This document shows, piece after piece, positions 26,444 through 35,414 of a stretch of DNA of 64,000 bases. Below the pieces are notes generated by a model. The model was given only the letters and a program-made list of their open reading frames with translations, made no database searches and had not been told where the DNA came from. The position numbers were made by a program, and so were the translations under genes. Position 1 is the first letter of the stretch. Each line of letters begins with the position of its first letter. The stretch lies in assembly GCF_008151785.1 (NCBI RefSeq), contig NZ_CP036523.1, forward strand, positions 1,910,019 through 1,974,018, written 5' to 3'. Origin of the DNA: Peptacetobacter hiranonis (lineage in GTDB: Bacteria; Bacillota; Clostridia; Peptostreptococcales; Peptostreptococcaceae).

Positions 26444-27463
26444 TTATTTCTTTTTATTTAGTAAAATGCTCATATAATTTATTATTGAGCAAACTCTAGC
26501 ATAATCCATTCTTGTAGGTCCTATAAAGCTTATCTTTCCTAATGTATTATTGTCTACATTATATGTAGCTGTTACGACACTACAATCTTTTTCAAGACCT
26601 TTTCCATTTTCATTACCTATTAAAATATTTAGATTATCCTTTTGAATACCCTTCTGTTTAATAAGATCTGTAACGGCATCTTTTTCTTCTACTAGATTTA
26701 AAAATTCTCTAGCTTTTATTATGTCGTTAAACTCAGGGTAATTGAAAATGTTTGTAGCTCCATTTAATGTAAGTGAATAATCATCATCTGACTCTTCACC
26801 ATTTAGAACATCTATTAATGTATCGACTATCATTGAAAACTCACCAATCTGATATTTTACATATGATATAAAGTTTTCATCTAAGTCAGCTACACTCTTT
26901 CCAGCAAGTCTTTTTGTTAAACTATCTGATATAAGATTTAGTTTAGCTTGTTCAATGTTTTCTCTTACTGGTATGTTCGCTTTCTTTACATCACCTTTTG
27001 CTGAAACTACTATTAAAAGTATCTCGTTTTCATTTAAGTTTACCAACTGTATATATTTTATTACGTTGTTTGCTATACTCTTTGTAATAGCTACTGTAGT
27101 ATAATTGGTTAATTTTGATAACATCTTTGATGTTTCATGAATTAAACCATTTATATTGTCTATATTGTTTTGCATACAGTTTTCAATTAATCTTTTTTCC
27201 TCATCAGTAAGCTCTCCCTTGTTCATTAAAGAATCAACATATAATCTATATCCTTTAACTGAAGGAACACGACCTGCAGATGTGTGAGGCTGTATTAGAT
27301 ATCCTAGCTCTTCCAAATCCGCCATTTCATTTCTTATAGTCGCTGCACTAACTCCAAAATCATGTTTCTTTGAAATTGTTCTAGAACCGATAGCCTCTGC
27401 TGTATCAATATAATCTTTAACTATCGCTTTAAGTATATTTAATTTTCTCTCATTCAATTCCAA
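26444..27463 (-). CDS. hrcA: Heat-inducible transcription repressor HrcA
   Basis: HrcA represses class I heat-shock genes by binding CIRCE operators and needs GroEL for activity. The roughly 340-residue protein has a winged-helix N-terminus (ELNERKLNILKAIVKDYI; SAATIRNEMADLEELGYL) and a GAF-like middle. TTG at 27463 lies 8 bases after AAGG and gives the usual MELNERK start; an ATG at 27469 is also possible. It opens the operon behind a CIRCE site, so it is self-regulated. Confidence 0.95.
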   Translation of the reverse strand: MELNERKLNILKAIVKDYIDTAEAIGSRTISKKHDFGVSAATIRNEMADLEELGYLIQPHTSAGRVPSVKGYRLYVDSLMNKGELTDEEKRLIENCMQNNIDNINGLIHETSKMLSKLTNYTTVAITKSIANNVIKYIQLVNLNENEILLIVVSAKGDVKKANIPVRENIEQAKLNLISDSLTKRLAGKSVADLDENFISYVKYQIGEFSMIVDTLIDVLNGEESDDDYSLTLNGATNIFNYPEFNDIIKAREFLNLVEEKDAVTDLIKQKGIQKDNLNILIGNENGKGLEKDCSVVTATYNVDNNTLGKISFIGPTRMDYARVCSIINYMSILLNKKK

Positions 27464-27484
27464 ATTCATCACCTTCTTACTTTA

Positions 27485-27511
27485 TTAGCACTCATCGTTT
27501 AAGAGTGCTAA
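27485..27511. promoter_or_regulatory. CIRCE operator
   Basis: TTAGCACTC, nine bases, then GAGTGCTAA: a perfect match to the HrcA-binding consensus. It lies just downstream of the -10 box and upstream of hrcA. Confidence 0.97.
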
Positions 27512-27526
27512 AAAGCTTATACTTAT

Positions 27527-27555
27527 TTTATAACACCATTAGAATTTTTTGTCAA
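27527..27555 (-). promoter_or_regulatory. SigmaA promoter of the hrcA operon
   Basis: TTGACA and TATAAA are separated by 17 bases on the minus strand, close to consensus. The CIRCE element overlaps the expected transcription start region. Confidence 0.9.
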
Positions 27556-27593
27556 CATCTTTTGAAAAAACTTTTTAAAAATTATTTTTGAAC

Positions 27594-27632
27594 ACAAAAA
27601 AGAAATCCAATTATACTATAATCAGATTTCTT
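27594..27632 (-). terminator. Terminator of hemW
   Basis: AAGAAATC and GATTTCTT, with inner ATTATA/TATAAT pairing, are followed by T residues on the minus strand. It separates hemW from the hrcA promoter. Confidence 0.8.
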
Positions 27633-27712
27633 TATTGCAAATTCAATATTCTTTTTATTAATTGTCCACTAGCATGCTAGAGTGCTAATCAACATATCAT
27701 TATCACTCTTAT

Positions 27713-28843
27713 CTAAGATAATATTTCTAAAAATACACTATTAGATATCTCTCTTCCCTTTTGAGTTAGTTTTATATTTTCCTCAACTACAGATAAGAGT
27801 CCTCTCTCAGCCAAATCCTCTACCTGTTTTTTATATTTATCACAGAATTCAACTCCAAATCTATTTTTAAAATCAATTCTATTAATTCCAGAGTTCATTC
27901 TTAATCCCATAAACACCATTTCTTCCATCATTTCCTCATCAGAAAGATTTTCTACACTTATAATAGGCTTTTTCCCACTTTCTATTTTTTTATGGTAACT
28001 ATTTAAATTTGACTCATTTGTATATCTATCTCTAGCAAGATATCCAGCTGCACCTGCACCAAGTCCAAGATAGTTATCACACTGCCAATAGATTATATTG
28101 TGTCTACACTCTTTACCTTCTTTAGAATAATTAGATATTTCGTACTGATTATATCCATTGTTTTTTAGATAGTTAATAGTGTATTCATACATCTCTATAT
28201 CTCTATCCTCGTCCATAAGTTCAAACTCTTCTCGCTCATACATATCAAAAAGCTCTGTTCCCTCTTCCATTATAAGAGAATACGCAGAAATATGCTCAGG
28301 GTTTAATCCAACAACCTTTTCCAAACTCTCTTTCCAATCGTCCTCAGTCTGATTAGGAAGTGCAAACATGAGATCTATATTGATATTATCAAAACCTACA
28401 CTTCTAGCCTCTTTAAAATTCTTCTCAAACTCCTCATAAGTATGAATTCTCCCTATATAACTTAAATGATGATTTTGAACAGCTTGAAGGCCTATACTCA
28501 GCCTATTTATTCCACTTCTTTTAATAGTTTCTAACTTTTTCCTATCAATAGTACCAGGATTACATTCCATAGTAATCTCGGTATCATCAGAAATATTAAA
28601 ACTATCTTTAACGCACTTCATCAAACTCTCAATCTCATCACAAGATAAAATACTAGGAGTCCCTCCTCCAAAGAAAATAGTATCTACTATTCTATCAGCA
28701 CATTCACCAGAATACATCTTTATCTCTTTCTTTAAATCATCTAAATATCTCTTCTTATCACATAAATTCATTTTAAACGAATTAAAATCACAGTATTTAC
28801 ACTTCTTTACACAAAACGGAATATGTATATAAACTCCAAACAT
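27713..28843 (-). CDS. hemW: Radical SAM heme chaperone HemW
   Basis: HemW resembles oxygen-independent coproporphyrinogen oxidase but acts as a heme-binding radical SAM protein. The 376-residue protein begins MFGVYIHIPFCVKKCKYCDF, carrying the CxxxCxxC cluster motif. FFGGGTPSIL and ECNPGTI follow, and the C-terminal HemN domain is present. GGAGG lies 8 bases before the ATG at 28843. The usual lepA-hemW-hrcA order is nearly kept, with two genes inserted. Confidence 0.93.
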   Translation of the reverse strand: MFGVYIHIPFCVKKCKYCDFNSFKMNLCDKKRYLDDLKKEIKMYSGECADRIVDTIFFGGGTPSILSCDEIESLMKCVKDSFNISDDTEITMECNPGTIDRKKLETIKRSGINRLSIGLQAVQNHHLSYIGRIHTYEEFEKNFKEARSVGFDNINIDLMFALPNQTEDDWKESLEKVVGLNPEHISAYSLIMEEGTELFDMYEREEFELMDEDRDIEMYEYTINYLKNNGYNQYEISNYSKEGKECRHNIIYWQCDNYLGLGAGAAGYLARDRYTNESNLNSYHKKIESGKKPIISVENLSDEEMMEEMVFMGLRMNSGINRIDFKNRFGVEFCDKYKKQVEDLAERGLLSVVEENIKLTQKGREISNSVFLEILS

Positions 28844-28877
28844 CAAACATTCCTCCTTTTAATAATTATTATTTTAT

Positions 28878-28947
28878 ACAATCTAAAGACGCATCGCAAC
28901 ACATAAATGTATTACAAAATCAAAGCGATGCGTAGAATCCTAGCGAG
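28878..28947 (+). repeat. Structured element copy 2, degenerate
   Basis: TACAATCT is followed by a perfect 9-bp stem (ACGCATCGC at 28889, GCGATGCGT at 28925) enclosing the conserved core AACACATAAATGTATTACA, then GAATCCTAGCGAG. The stem bases differ from copies 1 and 3 but still pair, and the loop is conserved. The outer stem is missing. It lies in the leader region of hemW. Confidence 0.6.
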
Positions 28948-28973
28948 GAAATATAGTATCAATTTTAATGTAA

Positions 28974-29005
28974 TAAAAAAGATGCCTCAGAAAATCCAAG
29001 GCATC
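28974..29005 (-). terminator. Terminator of the nitroreductase gene
   Basis: GATGCCT and AGGCATC pair around an 11-base loop, with six T residues following on the minus strand. Confidence 0.85.
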
Positions 29006-29023
29006 CATATAAAACAATTTAAT

Positions 29024-29890
29024 TTATATATTGCAGTATCCAACTACTCTATATTCAGCAGGTACTTCATATCCACTTGCATCAAATACCCATTTAGAAT
29101 CCATAAGAGTTGTATCCACTATTACTCCGAAGTATAACATAACTATACCAGAAGCTATTTTTCCTTCGTATTCGTCTTTTAATTCTTCTTTATCAACAAC
29201 AAGAACTATTTTACCACCATCAACTATAAATCTCCATGGCTGTTTGTTAAGTGCTGAAGGAGCTAGTCTAGCATATGAGAATGCATCTAATAAAGCTCTT
29301 GTTTCTAGATCTTCTATATCTGCTGCCTGTCCCCATTTATCCATAAATACTATTTCTTCTATAGCTTTTCTATCTGATGCAGGTTCTGCCATTGCTTTTT
29401 CCATTTCTGACTGAGAATAGTTTTCTCCAGTTTTAGTAGCTTTTAAAACTTTTTTCTTAGCTTCATCAGCATATCCAAATGCTACTAATGCAACTAATTC
29501 TTTATCAGTTACTATTCCTATATTTTCAAGTATTTTCTTTCCGTCATCAAATGTTATCCAGCAAGAATCTATTTTTAATTCTACACCTTTTAATCTTGCG
29601 TTTTCTGCTATATATCCAGCATTTTCTATATAATTATCTTTTTTATCTGAAAGTAAAAGCATGTAGTGTGGTGCATCTATAAGGAATCCATTGTATCCAG
29701 CTAATCCTTCCATTTTGTCATATACTTCACCTTTGTCATAGAATTTTAATTCTGTTTCTATACCAGGAACTAGAACTTTAGCTGTTTCTATATATTTTTT
29801 TATTTCTTCTAAGTTTTTAGCTTCAACTTCTTTTTCTTTAAAACTTCTAACTGATTTTGAGTTCATTATTAAATTCTTATAATCCATCAT
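29024..29890 (-). CDS. Nitroreductase-family protein, TM1586-like
   Basis: The protein of about 288 residues has two nitroreductase-like halves: an N-terminal half with SKSVRSFKEKEV and a C-terminal half with SYARLAPSALNKQPWRFIV. This fits the internally duplicated TM1586-type FMN nitroreductase fold (PF14512). The substrate is unknown. The ATG at 29890 has GGAG 8 bases upstream; an earlier start at 29914 lacks a site. It stands alone with its own terminator. Confidence 0.85.
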   Translation of the reverse strand: MMDYKNLIMNSKSVRSFKEKEVEAKNLEEIKKYIETAKVLVPGIETELKFYDKGEVYDKMEGLAGYNGFLIDAPHYMLLLSDKKDNYIENAGYIAENARLKGVELKIDSCWITFDDGKKILENIGIVTDKELVALVAFGYADEAKKKVLKATKTGENYSQSEMEKAMAEPASDRKAIEEIVFMDKWGQAADIEDLETRALLDAFSYARLAPSALNKQPWRFIVDGGKIVLVVDKEELKDEYEGKIASGIVMLYFGVIVDTTLMDSKWVFDASGYEVPAEYRVVGYCNI

Positions 29891-30112
29891 TTTGTACTCT
29901 CCTTCTACCGACAAATAAATAATCTTAATTTAAAAAGCCGATACATAATTATTAATTCTTTATGTTCATTATATACCCTTTTAACCGTAATTCAAACCGA
30001 CTTTTTTTAAATTTTTTCAATTTTTTATAAATTTGATTATATATTCTATTTTTATCGATATCTACAAACAAAACATATTTCTATAGATTATCCACTCCAA
30101 ATATTTTTAAAA

Positions 30113-31450
30113 TTATTTTATCATTTCTAATAATTTTTCTTTTTTATTTATATCTGGATTTTTTATTACTTCTTTTAAGATTTTATTTAGCATTTCTCCT
30201 ATTTCCTTGCCTGGTTTTATTCCAGCTGCTATTAAATCTTTTCCATTTATATCTAAATCTTTAACTCTAAAACATTCGCCGTTATCCACAATTTCTTTTA
30301 AAGTATTTTCTACGTTATTTAGTACTATAAGAGCTTCTACTGTAAATGCTTCTAATACTTCTATCCCTACACTTTCAATTTTCTTCTCTTCTTCACTTTT
30401 TTCTTCAAATTTACTTTTTCTTTCTTCTAAATATGTATCTACTTCAGCAGCCTTTAAATCAATTAAATCCTCCAACATTTCTACACTATCCAATTTCATA
30501 AGTAAATACTTTAAATCCTCTTTATTATTGGAGATATTTCTCATACCGTATTTTAAAAGCTCACAAGCCTTAGAAATTGTTTTATTATCATATCTCATCT
30601 TTTTCAATATTTTTCTAGTATTCTCTAGTCCAATAGCTTCATTTATATAAATAAAGAATCCAGCTAACCTACAAGCTAAATCTTTTTTACATAAATCAGC
30701 ACAATTAACACCCATTTTTATCATTTCTACAGCCGAAAATTCTCTATTATAATCTTCACTATCTATCTTATACAGCTCTTGTAGTATATTTTTTAGTATT
30801 CCACTTTCATGATAAATCATTATTTTTTTTGCATCTGACATCAATGTCTTAGTAAATTCTACATTTATTCTCTCAATAGATACTGCTGAGATTAAATCCG
30901 ACATTTCTTCTATCGCTTTGAATGTATCATTCTCAATAGAGAATTCAAGTTGTGCAGAAAATCTAATTCCCCTCATCATCCTAAGTGCATCTTCTTCAAA
31001 TCTTTTTATTGGATCTCCAACACATCTTATTACCTTATTTTTAAGATCATCTCTACCACCAAACACATCAACCAATCCAGTAGAATTATTATACGCCATA
31101 GCATTTATAGTAAAATCTCTTCTAGATAAATCTTCTTCTATATTTTCAGTGAACTCTACACTATCTGGATGTCTTCCATCTGTATAATCTCCATCTATTC
31201 TATATGTAGTTACTTCATACGGTTCCTTATCTATCACTACAGTGACAGTACCATGTTCTATACCTGTTTCTACAGTATTTTCAAATATATTCATTATATC
31301 TTCTGGCTTTGCAGATGTAGCTATATCCCAATCATTTGGCACTCGTCCAAGTAGACTATCTCTTATACATCCACCTACTGCAAATGCCTCAAATCCATTT
31401 TTTTCTATTTTTTCTATTATATACTCTGTTGTTTCTGGCAATTTTATCAA
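30113..31450 (-). CDS. cca: CCA tRNA nucleotidyltransferase
   Basis: This class II nucleotidyltransferase adds or repairs the CCA end of tRNAs. The protein of about 445 residues has GGCIRDSLLGRVPNDWDIATSA with the catalytic DxD, then RRDFTINAMAYN and RMMRGIRFSAQL. A variable C-terminal half follows. TTG at 31450 has GGAG 8 bases upstream; the GTG at 31459 overlaps that site. It lies downstream of lepA, reading the same way. Confidence 0.93.
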   Translation of the reverse strand: MIKLPETTEYIIEKIEKNGFEAFAVGGCIRDSLLGRVPNDWDIATSAKPEDIMNIFENTVETGIEHGTVTVVIDKEPYEVTTYRIDGDYTDGRHPDSVEFTENIEEDLSRRDFTINAMAYNNSTGLVDVFGGRDDLKNKVIRCVGDPIKRFEEDALRMMRGIRFSAQLEFSIENDTFKAIEEMSDLISAVSIERINVEFTKTLMSDAKKIMIYHESGILKNILQELYKIDSEDYNREFSAVEMIKMGVNCADLCKKDLACRLAGFFIYINEAIGLENTRKILKKMRYDNKTISKACELLKYGMRNISNNKEDLKYLLMKLDSVEMLEDLIDLKAAEVDTYLEERKSKFEEKSEEEKKIESVGIEVLEAFTVEALIVLNNVENTLKEIVDNGECFRVKDLDINGKDLIAAGIKPGKEIGEMLNKILKEVIKNPDINKKEKLLEMIK

Positions 31451-31469
31451 AAAAATCACTCCAATCTTC

Positions 31470-31505
31470 TAAAAAGGCTGTTACACATATCAAATGCAAC
31501 AGCCA
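31470..31505 (-). terminator. Terminator of lepA
   Basis: GGCTGTT and AACAGCC pair around a 14-base loop, with five T residues following on the minus strand, between lepA and cca. Confidence 0.82.
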
Positions 31506-31528
31506 AATTATTTTTGTATTCTATTTTA

Positions 31529-33334
31529 TTAGTCGTCAAGTTTAAGAACTGACATGAATGCTTTCTGTGGTACTTCTACGCTACCAATCTGACGCATTCT
31601 TTTCTTACCTTCTTTCTGTTTTTCAAGAAGTTTTCTTTTACGAGAGATATCCCCACCGTAACATTTTGCAAGAACGTCTTTTCTTAAAGCACTTATTGTT
31701 TCCCTTGCTATTACCTTATTTCCAACAGCTGCCTGAATTGGAACTGCAAACTGATGTCTAGGTATTTCATTTTTAAGTTTTTCACACATAGCTTTTCCTC
31801 TTACAAATGCTTTTGTTTCGTGGATTATGAAGCTAAGTGCATCGACCTGTTCTTTATTGATAAGTATATCAAGTTTAACAAGTTTAGAAGGTACATATCC
31901 CTTCATTTCATAATCTAATGATCCATATCCTCTAGTTCTTGATTTTAACGCATCAAAGAAGTCGTATATAACTTCATTTAGAGGTAGGTCGTAGTGAAGC
32001 ATAACCCTTCTATCATCAATATATTCCATATTGTGCATAGTTCCTCTTCTTTCCTGACAAAGCTCCATAACAGCCCCTACGAAATCTTTTGGAACTATTA
32101 TATCACCTTTAACTATAGGCTCTTCTATCATCTGTATTTCACCTGGTTCAGGTAAGTTTGCTGGGTTCTGTATCATAACAACTTCTCCATCAGTTTTTGT
32201 AACTCTGTATATAACAGATGGTGCAGTTGTTACTATATTAAGGTCAAATTCTCTTTCTAATCTTTCCTGCATTATTTCCATGTGTAATAATCCAAGGAAT
32301 CCACATCTAAATCCAAATCCAAGAGCTGCAGATGTTTCAGCTTCAAATTCTAAAGCTGCATCGTTTACTTGTAATTTTTCAAGGGCATCTCTTACATTTT
32401 CGTATTTTTCTCCTTCACCTGGATATATACCGCAGTAAACCATTGGAGTTGCTTTTTTATATCCTGGTAATGGCTCAGCTGTCATATTATCAGCGTCAGT
32501 TATTGTATCCCCAACACGACAGCTTCTTATATCTTTTATACTCGCTGCTATATAACCAACATCCCCTGCAGATAATTCTGGAAGCTCTGTTGGGTTAGGA
32601 GCCATAACACCGACTTCTGTTACCTCGAATTTCTTCTTAGTATTCATCATTTCTATTGTCATGCCTTTTTTAACAGTACCTTCAAATACTCTTACATAAG
32701 CTATAACACCTTTGTATGCATCATAGTATGAGTCAAATATTAAAGCTTTTAAAGGAGCTTCTGAATCTCCTTCTGGAGCTGGTACATGATTTACTATACC
32801 TTCTAATACATCTTCTATGTTTATTCCGTTCTTAGCTGATATAAGTGGTGCATCAGATGCATCTAGTCCTATATAGTCTTCTATTTCTGCTTTTACTTCT
32901 TCTGGTCTGGCACTTGGTAAGTCTATCTTATTTATAACTGGAAGTATTTCAAGGTCCTGATCTAAAGCTAGATACACATTAGCTAATGTCTGAGCTTCAA
33001 CACCCTGTGCTGCATCTACAACTAAAAGAGCTCCTTCACAAGCTGCTAAACTTCTTGATACCTCATAGTTAAAATCGACGTGACCTGGAGTATCTATTAA
33101 ATTAAGATAATATTCTTCACCATCATTAGCCTGATATTTAAGTCTAACATTCTGTAATTTGATTGTTATTCCTCTTTCTCTCTCAAGATCCATGTTATCA
33201 AGAAGCTGAGATTTCATATCTCTTTCGCTTACAAGACCTGTAGTCTGTATTAATCTATCTGCTAAAGTAGATTTCCCGTGGTCTATATGTGCAATTATAC
33301 TAAAGTTTCTTGTTCTACTCTGTCTGCTTGACAA
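31529..33334 (-). CDS. lepA: Elongation factor 4 (LepA)
   Basis: LepA is a ribosome-associated GTPase that affects back-translocation and initiation. The 601-residue protein has G motifs [22 protein letters not shown] and [11 protein letters not shown]. The LepA-specific C-terminal domain is present ([17 protein letters not shown] and the basic tail [18 protein letters not shown]). The start is TTG at 33334 with GGGAGG 8 bases upstream. Confidence 0.97.
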   Translation of the reverse strand: MSSRQSRTRNFSIIAHIDHGKSTLADRLIQTTGLVSERDMKSQLLDNMDLERERGITIKLQNVRLKYQANDGEEYYLNLIDTPGHVDFNYEVSRSLAACEGALLVVDAAQGVEAQTLANVYLALDQDLEILPVINKIDLPSARPEEVKAEIEDYIGLDASDAPLISAKNGINIEDVLEGIVNHVPAPEGDSEAPLKALIFDSYYDAYKGVIAYVRVFEGTVKKGMTIEMMNTKKKFEVTEVGVMAPNPTELPELSAGDVGYIAASIKDIRSCRVGDTITDADNMTAEPLPGYKKATPMVYCGIYPGEGEKYENVRDALEKLQVNDAALEFEAETSAALGFGFRCGFLGLLHMEIMQERLEREFDLNIVTTAPSVIYRVTKTDGEVVMIQNPANLPEPGEIQMIEEPIVKGDIIVPKDFVGAVMELCQERRGTMHNMEYIDDRRVMLHYDLPLNEVIYDFFDALKSRTRGYGSLDYEMKGYVPSKLVKLDILINKEQVDALSFIIHETKAFVRGKAMCEKLKNEIPRHQFAVPIQAAVGNKVIARETISALRKDVLAKCYGGDISRKRKLLEKQKEGKKRMRQIGSVEVPQKAFMSVLKLDD

Positions 33335-33643
33335 TTAAGTTTCCTCCCTTTCAAAATTATTCTCTATTTCAAAGCGATTTATTACGCTAAATTCATTTTT
33401 TCCGTTTATGAGCGCAGTTACGCTTTTATATCATACCTATTATTTTACTTTATCTCTTGCTTTATGTAAATAAAAAAGTCATTGTTCAATAAAGAAGTGA
33501 CAAATATTTTTCTAGTTTTTTGTTTTTTTAATTGATTTTTTTGTATTCTCCTAGTATAATTTATAATTGACTGTATTTTAGCAGAGCAAAATTATAACCA
33601 AATCAAGTTGTGAAAAATATAAAAAATAAATAAATATTTTTCC
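33335..33643. other. Divergent lepA-rpsT intergenic region
   Basis: About 310 AT-rich bases hold the lepA leader and nothing coding. In the lepA leader (33370-33430) short AGCGTAA-type segments recur and could fold with an AAAGCG/CGCTTT outer pairing. I do not recognise a named riboswitch or RNA here. Confidence 0.4.
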
Positions 33644-33672
33644 TTGATTTTTATTTATAATTCTGTTAAAAT
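33644..33672 (+). promoter_or_regulatory. Promoter of rpsT
   Basis: TTGATT and TAAAAT are separated by 17 bases, about 57 bases before the rpsT start codon. Confidence 0.75.
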
Positions 33673-33728
33673 CTAATATGTTGACGATGAGTGATTATTT
33701 AATAAAGTTATTGTGGGAGGTGAATAGA

Positions 33729-33995
33729 ATGGCAAACATAAAATCAGCTAAAAAAAGAATAAGTGTTATAGAAAAGAAAACTGCTTTAAACAGAGTAAGA
33801 AAATCTCAGGTTAAAACAGCTATAAGAAGATTTGATGAAGCAGTTGCAGCAGGAAACGTAGAAGAAGCTAAAGCTAGATTCCAGTACGCACAGAAAAGAA
33901 TATACCAGGTAGCTTCTAAAGGAACTATACATAAAAACGCTGCATCAAGAAAAGTAGCTAAATTAGCTCAGAAATTAAACGGTATGAACGCTTAA
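33729..33995 (+). CDS. rpsT: 30S ribosomal protein S20
   Basis: S20 is a primary 16S rRNA-binding protein of the 30S subunit. The 88-residue product begins MANIKSAKKRISVIEKKTAL and ends in the usual helical KNAASRKVAKLAQKLN segment. GGGAGG lies 7 bases before the ATG at 33729; the longer frame from 33678 is leader. It is one of few rightward housekeeping genes in this half and is divergent from lepA. Confidence 0.97.
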   Translation: MANIKSAKKRISVIEKKTALNRVRKSQVKTAIRRFDEAVAAGNVEEAKARFQYAQKRIYQVASKGTIHKNAASRKVAKLAQKLNGMNA

Positions 33996-34020
33996 TTACC
34001 AGTTTAATATGACATATATG

Positions 34021-34050
34021 ACCCCCTGTTCGCTAAAGGGGGTTTTTTTA
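34021..34050 (+). terminator. Terminator of rpsT
   Basis: ACCCCCT and AGGGGGT pair around an eight-base loop, followed by seven T residues. Confidence 0.93.
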
Positions 34051-34076
34051 TTGCCTTTTTAGCCTATTTTGTATCC

Positions 34077-34185
34077 AAGCACGATTATTTGCACTCCAGG
34101 CTTCAGCGCCCCACCCATTTATGTAACACATTTCAATGTTGCGGGGCGCTTGCAGAATTGTCGTTGCAAATTAATCTGTGCTCGT
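34077..34185 (-). repeat. Structured element copy 3
   Basis: Read on the minus strand, an outer stem (AGCAC...TTTGCA with TGCAAA...GTGCT) encloses CGACAATTCTG, an inner stem AGCGCCCC/GGGGCGCT, the core GCAACATTGAAATGTGTTACA and GAAGCCTGGAG. The conserved single-stranded positions match copy 1 almost exactly, while the inner stem is GC-rich and wholly different in sequence. This is compensatory change. It lies between the rpsT and holA terminators. Confidence 0.7.
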
Positions 34186-34254
34186 TTCCAAAATAGTACG
34201 CTAATAAATGCGATTGCAAAAACTATATATTAGAAACCGATAATAATAACAAAT

Positions 34255-34302
34255 AAAAAAGGTAGTTTTGAAAAAATATCCAAAACTACCTTTTTTATTT
34301 TT
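34255..34302. terminator. Bidirectional terminator after holA
   Basis: AAAAAAGGTAGTTTTG and its perfect complement CAAAACTACCTTTTTT are separated by an 11-base loop. It serves the leftward holA operon. Confidence 0.9.
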
Positions 34303-34346
34303 ATAAATATATATATTAACTTATTTCGAATCAGTTTTATAAACTG

Positions 34347-34380
34347 TGGCGAAGAGATGTAACCGCTCTTTTGCCACATT
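34347..34380 (-). other. Hairpin directly after the holA stop
   Basis: TGTGGC and GCCACA, with further AAGAG/CTCTT pairing, form a stem just downstream of holA without a T tract. It may stabilise the mRNA end. Confidence 0.45.
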
Positions 34381-34382
34381 GC

Positions 34383-35414
34383 TTATTTGCAGTATTTTCC
34401 TATTAGTATTTCTATGGCTGCTTCGTCACCGATTAGTCCATTTTTTATTCTGTATTCGCTTTCTAGTATGTAGTTCATTATTTCTGTTAGTTTGTCATCA
34501 GAGAAGTTTGTTCCCTGTTTTGCAGCGTTTTTTACAACGAATTCTTGTACTCCTAGTGTTGTTGCAATTTCTTTGATTTTCATGTTTTCTTTTTGCATGT
34601 CTTTTACGTTTAGTATTATTCTAAATTGTCTAGATATTAAGCTCATTATTCTAAGTACTGGCTCACCGTCAAATACCATGTCTTTGAATATTTTCATTGC
34701 AACAGACGCATTTTTCATTCCTATATTATCTATCATTCTAAATACATTGTTTTCAACTTTTCTAGGAGAAAGTTTGTCTACTATCTCGTTTGTAAGTGTG
34801 CTGCCTGATCCAGCATAAGACCCCATTTTAAATATCTCATTTTTTACATCTGTAAGAGTCATATCGCTGTTTTTATCTCTATATCCAAGTTGCTCTATAA
34901 AGTAGGCTATTGTAGCATTTTCCGCATTTACATCAAGTCTAGAGAATTCTCTTTTTACCCATTTGAAAAGATCCATTCCATCTAATTTCTTACATTCACA
35001 TACAGTACCAACCTTGTTTACTTTCTTATATATAGACTTTCTCTTATCTATATCTCCATAAACTATGAATGCTAGTACAGTAGTGTCCGGTATATTATCT
35101 AGTCTTTCGATAAAGTATTTTTCATCTGCATCTGTAAAATTCTTCTTATTTCCATTAAAAAGCTCAAAGTCTTTAACTATTACAACTTTTCTTTCATCCA
35201 TGAACGGAAATGTTTCTATCGAACTAAGAAGCTGATCTAACTGAACCTCTTTTCCATCTATAACATCAAAGTTGAAATCAAGCATACTCTCATTTAAGCC
35301 AGATTTTAACATTTTTATTGAATTTTCTATAAGATAATATTCTTTTCCATAGAAAAGATATACTCTCTCAAAATTATTCTGTTTCATTCCTCCGATAATA
35401 TCCTTGTAATCCAT
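34383..35414 (-). CDS. holA: DNA polymerase III delta subunit
   Basis: HolA opens the sliding clamp within the clamp loader. The 343-residue protein has the family N-terminus (RVYLFYGKEYYLIENSI), the DERKVVIVKDFELF segment and the C-terminal helical collar. The ATG at 35414 lies within the end of comEC (41-base overlap), so the two are translationally linked, as is common in Firmicutes. Confidence 0.93.
   Translation of the reverse strand: MDYKDIIGGMKQNNFERVYLFYGKEYYLIENSIKMLKSGLNESMLDFNFDVIDGKEVQLDQLLSSIETFPFMDERKVVIVKDFELFNGNKKNFTDADEKYFIERLDNIPDTTVLAFIVYGDIDKRKSIYKKVNKVGTVCECKKLDGMDLFKWVKREFSRLDVNAENATIAYFIEQLGYRDKNSDMTLTDVKNEIFKMGSYAGSGSTLTNEIVDKLSPRKVENNVFRMIDNIGMKNASVAMKIFKDMVFDGEPVLRIMSLISRQFRIILNVKDMQKENMKIKEIATTLGVQEFVVKNAAKQGTNFSDDKLTEIMNYILESEYRIKNGLIGDEAAIEILIGKYCK

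Noticed and set aside
27660-27690. Second CIRCE element near the hemW end
   Set aside because: Only the half-site GAGTGCTAA is present; the partner half does not match at the required spacing.
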